This document shows positions 1 to 8,334 of a DNA stretch of 48,829 nt, piece by piece. The notes under the pieces were generated by a model. It was not told where the DNA came from, searched no databases, and saw only the letters and a program-made list of their open reading frames with translations. Source of the stretch: Chitinophagaceae bacterium (GTDB taxonomy: Bacteria; Bacteroidota; Bacteroidia; Chitinophagales; Chitinophagaceae); NCBI GenBank assembly GCA_026786345.1, contig JAJAYD010000208.1, positions 1 through 48,829 of the forward strand. Direction: 5' to 3'. Positions within the stretch are counted from its first letter, which is position 1. Each line of letters opens with the position of its first letter. The translations under genes and the position numbers were made by a program.

Positions 1-1
1 A

Positions 2-46
2 CTACAAAAGTTTATAAAAAATAACGAAGCGAGCAGTGTATGTTAA
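2..46 (+). CDS. C-terminal end of an upstream gene, possibly an ECF sigma factor (partial)
   Basis: Only the last 14 codons are in the window, reading LQKFIKNNEASSVC and then TAA at 44-46. An ending of the LQ(K/E)FIKK kind is common at the end of region 4 of ECF sigma factors. The frame overlaps the start of the next gene by 7 bases. That gene has the N-terminus typical of proteins encoded directly after ECF sigma genes in Bacteroidota. The assignment is inferred from a very short fragment and from context. A second frame also stays open from the edge to a stop at 22-24, so the identity and even the frame are uncertain. Confidence 0.33.
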   Translation, partial: LQKFIKNNEASSVC

Positions 47-1473
47 ATGTGAATGACGATATGGATGAGTTGATGAGAAGAGCTGCTGAGAACTATCCTT
101 TGAAGGCAGACAGCAACAATTTCGACAAGGTGCTGGAAGGTATCAGGTCGTTTAAAAGTGAGGATGAGCTAAAAGAGCCTGACCGCAGTAACAAAAGGTT
201 ATTGTGGTTATTATTACTATTGCCATTCACATTTATTTGTAACAAATATTATAATAATGGGGGAGCAGAGGTAGTCTCAAAATCAGGTACCCCGGTCGAA
301 ACTACAAAATCAACAGCACCTGCTTCAGCCAAACCTGCTGATTTTGCTAAGGGCACCGCCGCTGCTTATGCTGATAAGGAAAACGCGCCAGTAAATAATG
401 GTCGTAAAAAAGAGGGTGCACATTTGGGTGTAAGAGATACAGCGGAGCTTAACGGTACGGACGCCGGGCTTTCAACAAAACAGGCGGCTGCTAATAATCG
501 CGTTATCATTTCAACTAAAACCAATCGCACACAAAAACAATCAGAAGTTAATAAAAGCGAAGATGTGGTAGCTGCCGCACAAGGTAAAAGACCAACGGCT
601 CAGCAACAGGGTGCAGAAACAAAAACTATGGTTGGGGATGAAAATGATTACACAATTACAAATTCAAAAGAAAGCAGTTCTAATCAAAACAACATTCACC
701 CGGCAACACAAACCAAAGTTACTGACAGGGATACGATTGTAAAAGACGATCCAACTTTAAGAGAGGTGTACCAGGATGAAGTAAAGCATCTTGAGTTGAG
801 CAAGGTGCCGGATACTTCGATTCAAAAAACAACAACACCTGTAGTTGTTGAAAATAAAGAAGCAGAAATGAATAAAAGCAGGAGCAAAAAAGTGTATGTT
901 GGTATAATGGGAGGTCCCGATTTGAGCACAGTAAAAAATAATTCAATTACAAAAGTGGGCTATAGTTTTGGCATTCTTACCGGTTACAAGCCCGGCAAAA
1001 AGCTAAGTTTCGAAACCGGCTTAATGTGGTCCAAACGATTTTATAAAAGCGAAGGCAAATATTTCGATACTAAAAAATTGCCCATACCTGCCTATGTAAA
1101 AATTACAGAGCTGCATGGGTTTTGCCAAATGTACGAGCTGCCCTTGGGAGCCACGTACGACTTTAAGGCCGGTAAAAAAAATACATGGTTTTCAGCCCTG
1201 GGCTTCTCAACCTACTTTATGAAGAACGAAGATTATAGCTATAATTATCTTGCCTGGGGTCAGCCGCATACCAGGTATGTCAGTTATGATAACTCTGCCA
1301 ATAATTGGTTTTCTATTTTAAATGTGAGCATCGGCGTAAACAAAAAAATTGGAAAGAATGCTTTGCTGCGGGTTCAACCTTATATAAAAATTCCTTTAAA
1401 AGGTATAGGTATTGGCAGCTTGCCGGTTTCGGGTACCGGCCTGTATGCAGGGTTTGTAAAAAATATTTTCTAA
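40..1473 (+). CDS. ECF-coupled single-pass membrane protein with C-terminal beta-barrel-like domain
   Basis: The 477-residue protein starts with a short cytoplasmic region (about 1-52) containing the pattern MDELMRRAAENYPLK. I recognise this as the conserved N-terminus of Bacteroidota proteins encoded beside ECF sigma factors, where it probably acts like an anti-sigma segment. A transmembrane helix follows at about residues 53-70 (LLWLLLLLPFTFIC). Next comes a long Lys/Thr/Gln/Ala-rich, low-complexity periplasmic linker (about 75-285). The last 190 residues are rich in alternating aromatic and glycine strands (VGIMGGPDLS, YSFGILTGYKPG) and end in GLYAGFVKNIF, as expected for an outer-membrane-barrel-like domain. 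It may link envelope state to the sigma factor. An in-frame ATG at 61 is an alternative start. The architecture is clear; the role is inferred. Confidence 0.7.
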   Translation: MLNVNDDMDELMRRAAENYPLKADSNNFDKVLEGIRSFKSEDELKEPDRSNKRLLWLLLLLPFTFICNKYYNNGGAEVVSKSGTPVETTKSTAPASAKPADFAKGTAAAYADKENAPVNNGRKKEGAHLGVRDTAELNGTDAGLSTKQAAANNRVIISTKTNRTQKQSEVNKSEDVVAAAQGKRPTAQQQGAETKTMVGDENDYTITNSKESSSNQNNIHPATQTKVTDRDTIVKDDPTLREVYQDEVKHLELSKVPDTSIQKTTTPVVVENKEAEMNKSRSKKVYVGIMGGPDLSTVKNNSITKVGYSFGILTGYKPGKKLSFETGLMWSKRFYKSEGKYFDTKKLPIPAYVKITELHGFCQMYELPLGATYDFKAGKKNTWFSALGFSTYFMKNEDYSYNYLAWGQPHTRYVSYDNSANNWFSILNVSIGVNKKIGKNALLRVQPYIKIPLKGIGIGSLPVSGTGLYAGFVKNIF

Positions 1474-1489
1474 CAAAATTTTTCTGAGT

Positions 1490-1915
1490 ATGAAACGGGT
1501 TGTATTTATAGGGGCTATCATCCTATTGCTTTTTATAAGCCTGGTTGCCTATTACCGCTACAACCAACCACGGCAAAATATAGCAGCCCAGGATGCAGAT
1601 GTTACTATCAACGCCGCTCAGTTGTACCAGCAGTATAACGAGCACGAACCAGAAGCAAATCAAAAATACCTTGACAAGATTGTAGAGGTAAAGGGCAAGG
1701 TGTCTGAAGTACAAAACAACAACAGCCTTATTGTTTTACTCATAAATGCCGGCGACGGAATAGGTGGAATAAACTGTAGTATGAAGGATAAAAATTTTGG
1801 TACTGATATGCTACAGTTGAAAGATAAAGAAGTAGTGGTAAAAGGAAAGTGTTCAGGTTTTTTGATGGATGTAAACCTTGTTGATTGTGTATTAATTCAA
1901 CCTAAAAGTAAATAG
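1490..1915 (+). CDS. OB-fold (tRNA_anti-like) membrane-anchored protein
   Basis: A 141-residue protein with an N-terminal membrane anchor (about residues 3-22) followed by a soluble domain. The motif YLDKIVEVKGKVSEV, then NNNSLIVLL and KDKEVVVKGKCSGF, matches the small Bacteroidota OB-fold family named tRNA_anti-like (strands of a five-stranded barrel). Despite the family name, these periplasm-facing versions have no known tRNA role. It starts 16 bases after the preceding stop and ends 3 bases before the cytochrome gene, so it probably belongs to the same transcript (1490-3744). Function is unknown; the family call is fairly secure. Confidence 0.7.
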   Translation: MKRVVFIGAIILLLFISLVAYYRYNQPRQNIAAQDADVTINAAQLYQQYNEHEPEANQKYLDKIVEVKGKVSEVQNNNSLIVLLINAGDGIGGINCSMKDKNFGTDMLQLKDKEVVVKGKCSGFLMDVNLVDCVLIQPKSK

Positions 1916-1918
1916 AGC

Positions 1919-2305
1919 ATGAAGTGGAGCATTGTAAGTAAGCTATCAGCGGTCGTGTTTTTTTCTGCAATTATTTTTATCGCTTGCACAAAAGAGAACG
2001 AAGAAGATCTTCAACCAAAAATAAACCAACCGCTTTGCGATACGGTAAACATGATGTTTACCAAAGACGTTTTGCCGATTATAACCCTTAATTGTTATAG
2101 TTGCCATGGCAACGGTCAAATGCAGGGAGGTATGAACCTGGATGGTTATATAAGGATAAAAAGACAGGTTGATAATAACCAGTTGATAAACGTTATCAGG
2201 CATAGCCCAGGCTATGCTCAAATGCCACAGGGACAACCAAAACTTGCACAGTGCGACATCGATAAAATTGAAGCCTGGATAAGGCGGGGAGCATTAAACA
2301 ATTGA
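1919..2305 (+). CDS. Lipoprotein c-type cytochrome, single heme
   Basis: The 128-residue product has a hydrophobic N-terminus ending in a lipobox with the lipidated Cys at residue 23 (FIAC), so it should be a lipoprotein in the periplasmic space. It carries one CxxCH heme c attachment motif (CYSCH, residues 59-63), and Met102 in the QMPQG motif is a good candidate for the sixth heme ligand. This layout resembles the small cytochromes often found as electron-transfer domains in Bacteroidota. It sits 3 bases after the OB-fold gene and 14 bases before the YceI start, in an apparent operon. The electron donor and acceptor cannot be read from sequence. Confidence 0.82.
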   Translation: MKWSIVSKLSAVVFFSAIIFIACTKENEEDLQPKINQPLCDTVNMMFTKDVLPIITLNCYSCHGNGQMQGGMNLDGYIRIKRQVDNNQLINVIRHSPGYAQMPQGQPKLAQCDIDKIEAWIRRGALNN

Positions 2306-2319
2306 TTAAAAATAAAAAA

Positions 2320-2859
2320 ATGAAAAGAACTATTTGGGTGTTTGTATACCTGTTATCAATTGCTGGCATAGCACAATCGCAGGTTTACCTGGACAGGGCA
2401 GGGTTTGCAAGTTTCTATGCTTCTACCCCGCTTGAAGATATTGAAGCCCAAAACAAGCAGGTATTTGCAGTAATTGATATAGGTAAAAATGAATTTGCTT
2501 TTGCCGCATTGCTTAAAGGGTTCCTGTTTAAAAAGCAATTAATGCAAACCCATTTTAATGAGAATTATGTGGAGAGCGATCAATACCCGAAGGCCACATT
2601 CAGCGGCACTTATACCGGCGAGATAAATAGTAGCAGCGCAGGCAACGTAACAGTTAAGGGCAATTTTACTTTACATGGTGTAACCAGGGTGCTGGAGATA
2701 CCTGCAACCTTACAACTTAAAAATAATCGCTTAACAGGTAACGCAAAATTTAAAGTAAAGCCAGAGGATTATAAAATTGAAATCCCTTCGCTTGTTAAAA
2801 ATAAAATAGCCCCTGAGGTTGAGGTAGTAGTAAACATAAACGCTGAACTTAAAAAATAA
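2320..2859 (+). CDS. YceI family periplasmic protein
   Basis: A 179-residue exported protein (signal peptide about residues 1-19, ending IAQSQ) with the YceI lipocalin-like pattern: FNENYVESDQYPKATFSG, then GNFTLHGVTR and AKFKVKPEDYKIE. YceI proteins bind isoprenoid-like or other amphipathic lipids in a beta-barrel. I chose the ATG at 2320, which starts directly at the signal peptide. An upstream in-frame TTG at 2302 overlaps the cytochrome stop and is less likely. Neighbours are a c-type cytochrome upstream and a DUF5777 barrel 3 bases downstream. That grouping hints at a role in a small redox or quinone-linked envelope module, which is an inference. Confidence 0.85.
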   Translation: MKRTIWVFVYLLSIAGIAQSQVYLDRAGFASFYASTPLEDIEAQNKQVFAVIDIGKNEFAFAALLKGFLFKKQLMQTHFNENYVESDQYPKATFSGTYTGEINSSSAGNVTVKGNFTLHGVTRVLEIPATLQLKNNRLTGNAKFKVKPEDYKIEIPSLVKNKIAPEVEVVVNINAELKK

Positions 2860-2862
2860 ACT

Positions 2863-3744
2863 ATGCGACTGGTTTTTATAACATTTTTATGTTTACTGGC
2901 TTTTGTTAACGTACAGTCCCAAGACCATTCCCTGCTTGATATGGTTTCAGATTCTGTAGGTACCAATACCCGGCAACTGGTAGAAGGAACTTTTAAGGGA
3001 ACGCATATCATCAACATGCAGTCAGTTGAGCAGCCTGCCAAAAAAGAACTGGCGTTTATTATGATGCACCGCTTTGGAAAACTGAACGATGGCGCCTATA
3101 ACTTTTTTGGACTTGACCAGGCTGCAATAAGGCTGGCTTTCAATTATGGTGTAACCAATCGCCTAACGGTGGGTATAGGCCGTAGCTCTCTTGACAAAGC
3201 CTTTGATGCTTCTCTAAAATATAAAATATTACAACAGGCATTTCCGGGGCAACACAAGCCTTTTTCTGTTTCATATTTTTCTTCAATAGTTTATCCTACG
3301 CTTAAGTATGAAGACAAGCCCTATTTAACTGCCCGTCTTCGCCCTATTTATACCAACCAATTGTTAATTGCACGTAAGTTTAATTCAAACCTTTCGCTGC
3401 AGGTTAATCCAACCTGGCTACATTACAACCTGGTGGCAACAAAAGCCGATAAAAACGACCTGTTTGCACTTGCCATGGGCGGCCGTATGAAGTTTAATAA
3501 GCGCATGAGTATAAACGCCGAATACAACCTGCTGCCTTCATCGCAAATACCCTCAGCACCCGTTAAAAATTCATTTTCGCTTGGCTGGGATATTGAAACC
3601 GGTGGTCACGTATTTCAATTGGTATTTTCAAATTCTGCAGGTATGGTGGATCCTTATTTTATGTCGAAAACAATTGGCACATGGGGAAACGGCGACATCT
3701 ATTTTGGGTTCAACATATCCCGGATATTCTCCTTCAAAAAATAA
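2863..3744 (+). CDS. DUF5777 family beta-barrel protein
   Basis: The 293-residue protein has a signal peptide (about 1-19, FVNVQSQ) and the conserved features of the DUF5777 family: an early segment VEGTFKGTHIINMQSVE, then LAFIMMHRFGKLNDG, FFGLDQAAIRLAFNYG and TVGIGRSSLDK, with alternating strands up to the C-terminal SRIFSFKK. It is predicted to be an outer-membrane barrel of unknown function. Members of this family often lie beside YceI and cytochrome genes, as here. It appears to be the last gene of the run that starts at 1490 (or at 40). Confidence 0.8.
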   Translation: MRLVFITFLCLLAFVNVQSQDHSLLDMVSDSVGTNTRQLVEGTFKGTHIINMQSVEQPAKKELAFIMMHRFGKLNDGAYNFFGLDQAAIRLAFNYGVTNRLTVGIGRSSLDKAFDASLKYKILQQAFPGQHKPFSVSYFSSIVYPTLKYEDKPYLTARLRPIYTNQLLIARKFNSNLSLQVNPTWLHYNLVATKADKNDLFALAMGGRMKFNKRMSINAEYNLLPSSQIPSAPVKNSFSLGWDIETGGHVFQLVFSNSAGMVDPYFMSKTIGTWGNGDIYFGFNISRIFSFKK

Positions 3745-3882
3745 ATACACTTGTGTACCATGTTATAGTAACTGCCTGCAGGCGGCAAACAGGTATTTGG
3801 AGAAGCTGAAATTGCATAACAGCTTTACATTTTTCAAAATAGTTCAGGTTGGTATGTAACTTTCAATTTTAATCGACATCAT

Positions 3883-4308
3883 ATGCAAAAAGCAACCCGC
3901 CCCATTATTATTTTAGAAGATGATTTAGATGACCAGGAGATCATGAGAGAAGTTCTGAATGATTTGCAGGTAGGTTACCGTATTGACTTTTATACAAATG
4001 CAAAAGAGGTGCTCGAATATCTCTATACAACAAAAGAGCAGCCTTTTTTAATTATATCCGATGTAAATCTGCCCACTATGAACGGGCTGGAACTACGTAA
4101 GATTCTTAACGAGAATGAATACCTCCGTTTAAAAAGTATTCCTTTTGTTTTTTTCTCAACCAGTTCTGATGAATTTGCAGTTAAGCAGGCTTATAATTTA
4201 ACCGTGCAAGGCTATTTTGTAAAGCAAAACAGCATACCCGATATAAAAGGTACCATCAAACTTATTATTGAATACTGGGAAAAATGTGAGCATATAAACT
4301 CATGGTAA
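3883..4308 (+). CDS. Stand-alone response regulator receiver protein
   Basis: A 141-residue single-domain CheY-like receiver. The acidic pocket is ED(D) at residues 12-14, the phosphoacceptor is Asp60 in ISDVNLP, the switch Ser/Thr lies in FFSTS, and the conserved Lys is in YFVKQ. There is no output domain, so it should act by protein-protein contact, as in the Rcp1-like receivers paired with phytochrome-type or hybrid kinases. No kinase gene is adjacent. It is separated by 138 bases from the upstream operon and converges with the next gene. Confidence 0.88.
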   Translation: MQKATRPIIILEDDLDDQEIMREVLNDLQVGYRIDFYTNAKEVLEYLYTTKEQPFLIISDVNLPTMNGLELRKILNENEYLRLKSIPFVFFSTSSDEFAVKQAYNLTVQGYFVKQNSIPDIKGTIKLIIEYWEKCEHINSW

Positions 4309-4334
4309 AAATAAGGTTACCTTAATTTTTCGGC

Positions 4335-4661
4335 TCACCATTCATCACGCCATTCTTCGGTAACATCTCCTGCAAATTTTAGCCCTGCTTTTTCAGCTTC
4401 AGCCTGTATAAAATCAACCAGGTCTTCTCTTTCAGGCTGGTCAATAAAATACTCTTCGGCTTTGTTGAGTTTGTTAAACGACTTAACTACTTTTTCAATA
4501 GCCTTCCATATATCTGTATTGTCTTTTGAAGTCGATAAATTATCCAGGTAGGTTTCCAGTATTTTATCCGTTGCACTCAGGCGGCTTTTGGTAAACAGTC
4601 CCTCATCGGTCATTTTTTCCCTCCATAAATACAATGGATTATTATTTTTTAAACTATCCAT
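4335..4661 (-). CDS. Hypothetical protein, 108 aa
   Basis: A small soluble, acidic, mostly helical protein with no signal peptide or membrane segment. I do not recognise a family. The sequence is Glu/Asp/Lys-rich with regular heptad-like spacing (for example IWKAIEKVVKSFNKLNKAEEYF) and ends EEWRDEW. Codon use looks like that of its neighbours, and the reading frame has no convincing competitor. It converges with the receiver gene. A short inverted repeat, AAGG-TTA-CCTT, flanked by A and T runs lies between the two stops (about 4308-4330) and may act as a weak bidirectional terminator. Confidence 0.6.
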   Translation of the reverse strand: MDSLKNNNPLYLWREKMTDEGLFTKSRLSATDKILETYLDNLSTSKDNTDIWKAIEKVVKSFNKLNKAEEYFIDQPEREDLVDFIQAEAEKAGLKFAGDVTEEWRDEW

Positions 4662-5149
4662 TTGGCAAATTTTTTAATGTAAACGCAATAGTTGCAACCT
4701 TATTACTTGTTACTTTTTTATTGCGAACCTCTTTAAAAGTAAAACATGTAAAGTACAAACAATTATATTATTTGTATAGATACAAATTTAGTTTGAGGTG
4801 ATGATATTCTAAGAGGAATTAAGGCAAGGATATGCTTCGGGAACAGAAATTAAAACTCTTGGGGAGCACATTTTTAGGTAGCCTTTGAGGCATCAATTTC
4901 CCTTAAATAAAAAAAGGGCCAGGATAGAAATCCAGCCCCGTTTTAATCCAATATTCTATGAAAAACCATTTATATAGATGCTATCTTAAAAGTTAAAGTT
5001 GCAAAGGGCCTGGGTATTTTTAATTTTAGGTTGATCAACCAACGCTGTTTTAAAGGGTAGGGTGTTTTCTGGCACGATTCTGTAACTATACATACTTTAC
5101 TATAAAGAAAATAAATCAGCCGGGCTCGCCTGGCTTAAAATTTGGAATT
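4662..5149. other. Intergenic region without a recognised gene
   Basis: About 490 bases between two divergent genes. It must hold the promoters of both, but I find no clean TAnnTTTG element. An imperfect hairpin (GGGCCAGGAT, AGAA, ATCCAGCCCC) lies at 4916-4939 between an A run and a T run. It could be a degenerate terminator, but no gene ends there. A 12-codon open frame at 4958 is too short to call. Nothing else stands out. Confidence 0.4.
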
Positions 5150-5461
5150 ATGAAAAAAATGATTGTGTTATCAGCCTTAGTCCTGTTCGGTTTCACTACT
5201 TACGCTGCATATGCTTCTCCGGTGCCGGCAATAGTTAAGCAGGAAAAAACCGACAAAAGAAATGGAGTGCTGATGGAAGATGGAACGATGTATGTTTTAA
5301 AGGATGGAACAAAAAGCGAAATGACCAAAGCCGCCACCATGTCTAACGGCACTAAAGTGCTTGCAAATGGTGAAGTATACTTAAAAAATGGTGACAAATT
5401 GATGCTGGAAAACGGCGATTTTGTAAGCAACAGCGGTAAAATTGAAAAAGGAAAGCCGTAG
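5150..5461 (+). CDS. DUF6799 domain secreted protein
   Basis: A 103-residue exported protein: signal peptide at about 1-22 (ending TYAAYASP), then a short repetitive domain of alternating 'DG' and 'NG' turns (LMEDGTMYVLKDGTK, MSNGTKVLANGEVYL, KNGDKLMLENGDF). This pattern is characteristic of the DUF6799 family of small Bacteroidota periplasmic proteins, whose function is unknown. The repeated strand-turn units suggest a small beta-solenoid or beta-meander. It is monocistronic and is followed by a good hairpin terminator. Confidence 0.8.
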   Translation: MKKMIVLSALVLFGFTTYAAYASPVPAIVKQEKTDKRNGVLMEDGTMYVLKDGTKSEMTKAATMSNGTKVLANGEVYLKNGDKLMLENGDFVSNSGKIEKGKP

Positions 5462-5506
5462 GGCAGTTTTCTTTAAAAAAAGCTTTATAAGCTAAACCAT
5501 ACAGCG

Positions 5507-5532
5507 AGCCACCGACCGACCGGTGGCTTTTG
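5507..5532 (+). terminator. Rho-independent terminator after the DUF6799 gene
   Basis: A perfect 8-base stem, AGCCACCG at 5507-5514 and CGGTGGCT at 5521-5528, with a 6-base loop, followed by TTTTGCTT. It lies about 45 bases past the stop codon of the DUF6799 gene. Confidence 0.75.
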
Positions 5533-5643
5533 CTTGTGGGTATATTTTTTATCCAAAGCTTATTTGGCCCGGTTTGTTTGCCATAATTATTGTTTATTGC
5601 CATTAGTTTTGACTTTGTGTATTATTTTAGGTAAAAGTTTATA

Positions 5644-6321
5644 GTGAAGATTCTTGTTGTTGAAGATGAAGTGGAACTGAGTAAGAGCATATGCCTATAT
5701 CTTAAAGAAGAAGGATATGTTTGCGAGGTAGCCACCGATTATAGTAATGCCCTCCAAAAAACTGAAACGTATACCTACGATTGTATTTTGCTTGACATCT
5801 CACTTCCCGTTGGTAATGGGCTTTCCATATTATCGCAACTAAAGCAAAATAATAAGTTAGATGGCGTCATAATTATCTCCGCAAAAAACTCTCTTGATCA
5901 GCGGGTTAAAGGTTTGCAAATGGGTGCCGACGATTACTTGGCAAAGCCTTTCCATTTATCGGAGTTGAGTGCCAGGGTGGGTGCAGTTATAAGAAGAAAA
6001 AAATATGATGGAAGTACCACTTTAAAGTTTAATGAGTTGACCATCGACACCTCTTCAAGAATGGCCTACCATAATGAGCAACCTTTAGATCTTACCAGAA
6101 AAGAGTATGAGCTGCTCTTATATTTTATTGCCAATAAAAGAAAAGTATTGTCGAAAAATGCTATTGCCGAGCATTTGTGGGGCGATGATATGGACCTTGC
6201 CAACAATTACGATTTTATATACACCCACATTAAAAATCTTAGAAAAAAATTGGTGGAAAAGGGTAGCAGCGACTACCTGAAATCGGTGTATGGTATGGGC
6301 TATAAATTTACAGACCAGTGA
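5644..6321 (+). CDS. OmpR-family response regulator transcription factor
   Basis: The 225-residue protein has an N-terminal receiver (acidic pair E7-D8, phosphoacceptor Asp51 in LLDISLP, Ser in IIISAKN, Lys in YLAKPF) and a C-terminal winged-helix DNA-binding domain (about 130-223; LTRKEYELLLYFIANKRKVLS, then YIYTHIKNLRKKL-like recognition region and VYGMGYKF). Translation appears to start at a GTG at 5644, because the protein begins exactly at the receiver's first strand (MKILVVEDE). It overlaps the kinase gene by 4 bases, which indicates translational coupling. Confidence 0.93.
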   Translation: MKILVVEDEVELSKSICLYLKEEGYVCEVATDYSNALQKTETYTYDCILLDISLPVGNGLSILSQLKQNNKLDGVIIISAKNSLDQRVKGLQMGADDYLAKPFHLSELSARVGAVIRRKKYDGSTTLKFNELTIDTSSRMAYHNEQPLDLTRKEYELLLYFIANKRKVLSKNAIAEHLWGDDMDLANNYDFIYTHIKNLRKKLVEKGSSDYLKSVYGMGYKFTDQ

Positions 6322-7583
6322 AAATGTTAAGCAGGTATAACCGGGTAAATATTCTAACTGCATTTTTTGTATTGCTCATTTGCAGTCTGTCCTACTATTT
6401 TATTATCCGCAATATTTTAATACAGCAGATAGACAAAGATTTGCAGGTAGAAGAGCAGGAGATTAAAGACTATGTAACCAACAACAACACTTTACCTAAA
6501 GAGTCATCATATAAAGGGCAGGAGATACATTTTAAACGAAGCGGTCAGGCAGTGTTGCGGCATTTTGAAAGTACCCTTTCAACTGATAGTCTTAGCAATG
6601 AAAACAAATCAATTCGTCAATTGCTTTTTCCGGTTACTGTGTCAGGCATTCTGTATAAAGCCACAGTAATTAAGTCGCAAACCCAGGCTGAAGATTTAAT
6701 ACAACTGATTTTTGTTGTTACGGCAGGCATTTTTATGTTACTGCTGCTTGTTATAGCCTTTATCAATCGTTTTATATTGGTAAAATTGTGGCAACCCTTT
6801 TACAGTACGCTGCAAAAATTAACTTCGTTTACAGTAAACGATGCACAACCAATGCACCTCGCTACCAGCAATGTTGATGAATTTAATGAGCTGAACCACT
6901 CCGTGACAAAAATGACTGAACGGGTAAGCAATGAGTTCAATAATTTGAAAAGTTTTACAGAAAATGCTTCGCATGAAATGCAAACACCCCTGGCTGTTAT
7001 CAACTCAAAGCTTGACCTTTTAATACAACACTCCCACGAAGGCCAGGGCGAGCAACTGCAGGCTATTTACGACTCGGTGCGAAGGCTTAATAAACTCAAT
7101 CAAACCTTGCTTCTTTTAACCAAAATCGACAACCGTTTATACAACCTTTCAGAGGAAGTTGATCTGAAAAAATTACTGGAAGAAAAATTTGTGCAGTTAG
7201 AGGAACTGGTGCAGGCAAGGCATATTACGGTAACCAAAAGCTTAGCCGATATAAGAATATTGATGAACTACGACCTTGCCGAAATTTTGATCAATAACCT
7301 TTTGAACAATGCCATAAAGCACAATACTACCGGTGGAACCATACAGTGTATTTTGTGGGACGATGGCTTTAGAATTACCAACACCGGCGGGCAACTGACG
7401 TTTAACGAAACGGCTATTTTTGAGCGGTTTCAGAAAGGAGCAAGCTCAGATGGTACCGGGTTGGGGCTGGCGGTAGTAAAGCAAATTTGCTTATCATCTA
7501 ATTTTAAAGTTGCATACAGTTATAAAGATCAACTTCATACTATAGAACTTCTGTTCGGTAGCCATCAAGCTTTTATTAATTGA
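6318..7583 (+). CDS. Sensor histidine kinase (two-component partner)
   Basis: A 421-residue inner-membrane kinase. TM1 spans about residues 12-32, a periplasmic sensor region of about 100 residues follows, and TM2 spans about 136-160. The dimerisation domain has the phosphoacceptor His219 in SHEMQTPL. The ATPase domain shows the N-box NNLLNNAIKHN, a G1-type DDGFRITNTG and GTGLGLAVVKQI. The start is either the GTG at 6318 (overlapping the regulator stop) or the ATG at 6324; both give nearly the same protein. It is cognate to the OmpR-type regulator upstream. The sensed signal is not evident. The 3' end overlaps the convergent PAP2 gene by 8 bases. Confidence 0.93.
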   Translation: MKMLSRYNRVNILTAFFVLLICSLSYYFIIRNILIQQIDKDLQVEEQEIKDYVTNNNTLPKESSYKGQEIHFKRSGQAVLRHFESTLSTDSLSNENKSIRQLLFPVTVSGILYKATVIKSQTQAEDLIQLIFVVTAGIFMLLLLVIAFINRFILVKLWQPFYSTLQKLTSFTVNDAQPMHLATSNVDEFNELNHSVTKMTERVSNEFNNLKSFTENASHEMQTPLAVINSKLDLLIQHSHEGQGEQLQAIYDSVRRLNKLNQTLLLLTKIDNRLYNLSEEVDLKKLLEEKFVQLEELVQARHITVTKSLADIRILMNYDLAEILINNLLNNAIKHNTTGGTIQCILWDDGFRITNTGGQLTFNETAIFERFQKGASSDGTGLGLAVVKQICLSSNFKVAYSYKDQLHTIELLFGSHQAFIN

Positions 7584-8292
7584 TTTGCCCGGGTGTAACG
7601 CCGGACGACTGAAAAAGCCTCCGCGTTGTATTCCATCTTTCCAAAATAAAGTAGCAGATAGTAAGCCACACAATACTTAACAGAAAGCCTGCAATAACAT
7701 CAGACGGATAGTGAACACGAAAGTAAACCCTGCTTAGTGCTACCATTGATGCAAATGAGAACAAAAAAATGCTCAGGATCCATTTTACAGGCTTGCTTAT
7801 TTTTTCCGACATCCATATAAGAAAAATCAACATTCCACAAAAGGTAAATGACGAGAAGGAATGGCCGCTGGGATAACTGTAACCTGCAATGTTTTTCAAT
7901 AGTTGTTCTTCTGGCCTTGCCCGTCTGAAGAGGTGTTTTAAAAAAAACAACAAACCTGCACTACACAAACCAATGGCAGCAATATTCAATGACCGCTCTT
8001 TATTTTTTCGTTTAAAAAGATAAAAAATGCTCAATAAAATGTAAGCAGGCAATAAAAAATTTGCCGAACCGAAAAACGTAAAAAACAACATAACCGGCTT
8101 TAGTGCAGGCCGGTTTTTAAAATCGAGAAATTTAAAAACCCTGGCATCAAAGGTGGCTTCTTTCTCAAGCACAATTTCGTCGGAGATATAATACAGCATG
8201 AAACAAACTGCAGCAAAAAATAGTATGATCAATAAAATTCTTACTGATAATCCTTTTGCTTTTTCGGCAGTTTCTGTATTTATATGGGTCAT
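7576..8292 (-). CDS. PAP2 family lipid phosphatase (membrane)
   Basis: A 238-residue, six-helix membrane protein with all three phosphatase motifs: KX6RP at 119-127 (KHLFRRARP), PSGH at 141-144 and SRX5HX3D at 187-198 (SRVYFRVHYPSD). The family dephosphorylates lipid phosphates such as undecaprenyl pyrophosphate, phosphatidate or phosphatidylglycerophosphate at the outer face of the inner membrane; the substrate cannot be assigned. It lies 42 bases downstream of the beta-propeller gene on the same strand and is probably cotranscribed with it. Confidence 0.9.
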   Translation of the reverse strand: MTHINTETAEKAKGLSVRILLIILFFAAVCFMLYYISDEIVLEKEATFDARVFKFLDFKNRPALKPVMLFFTFFGSANFLLPAYILLSIFYLFKRKNKERSLNIAAIGLCSAGLLFFLKHLFRRARPEEQLLKNIAGYSYPSGHSFSSFTFCGMLIFLIWMSEKISKPVKWILSIFLFSFASMVALSRVYFRVHYPSDVIAGFLLSIVWLTICYFILERWNTTRRLFQSSGVTPGQIN

Positions 8293-8334
8293 TAATTAGG
8301 AAGGATGCTCACCCTGCTTTTTAAATAGATGTCA

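Noticed and set aside
4916-4950. Hairpin with A and T flanks in the intergenic region, as a terminator
   Set aside because: Two of ten stem positions mismatch, and no gene ends near it on either strand, so I list it only in the description of the region.
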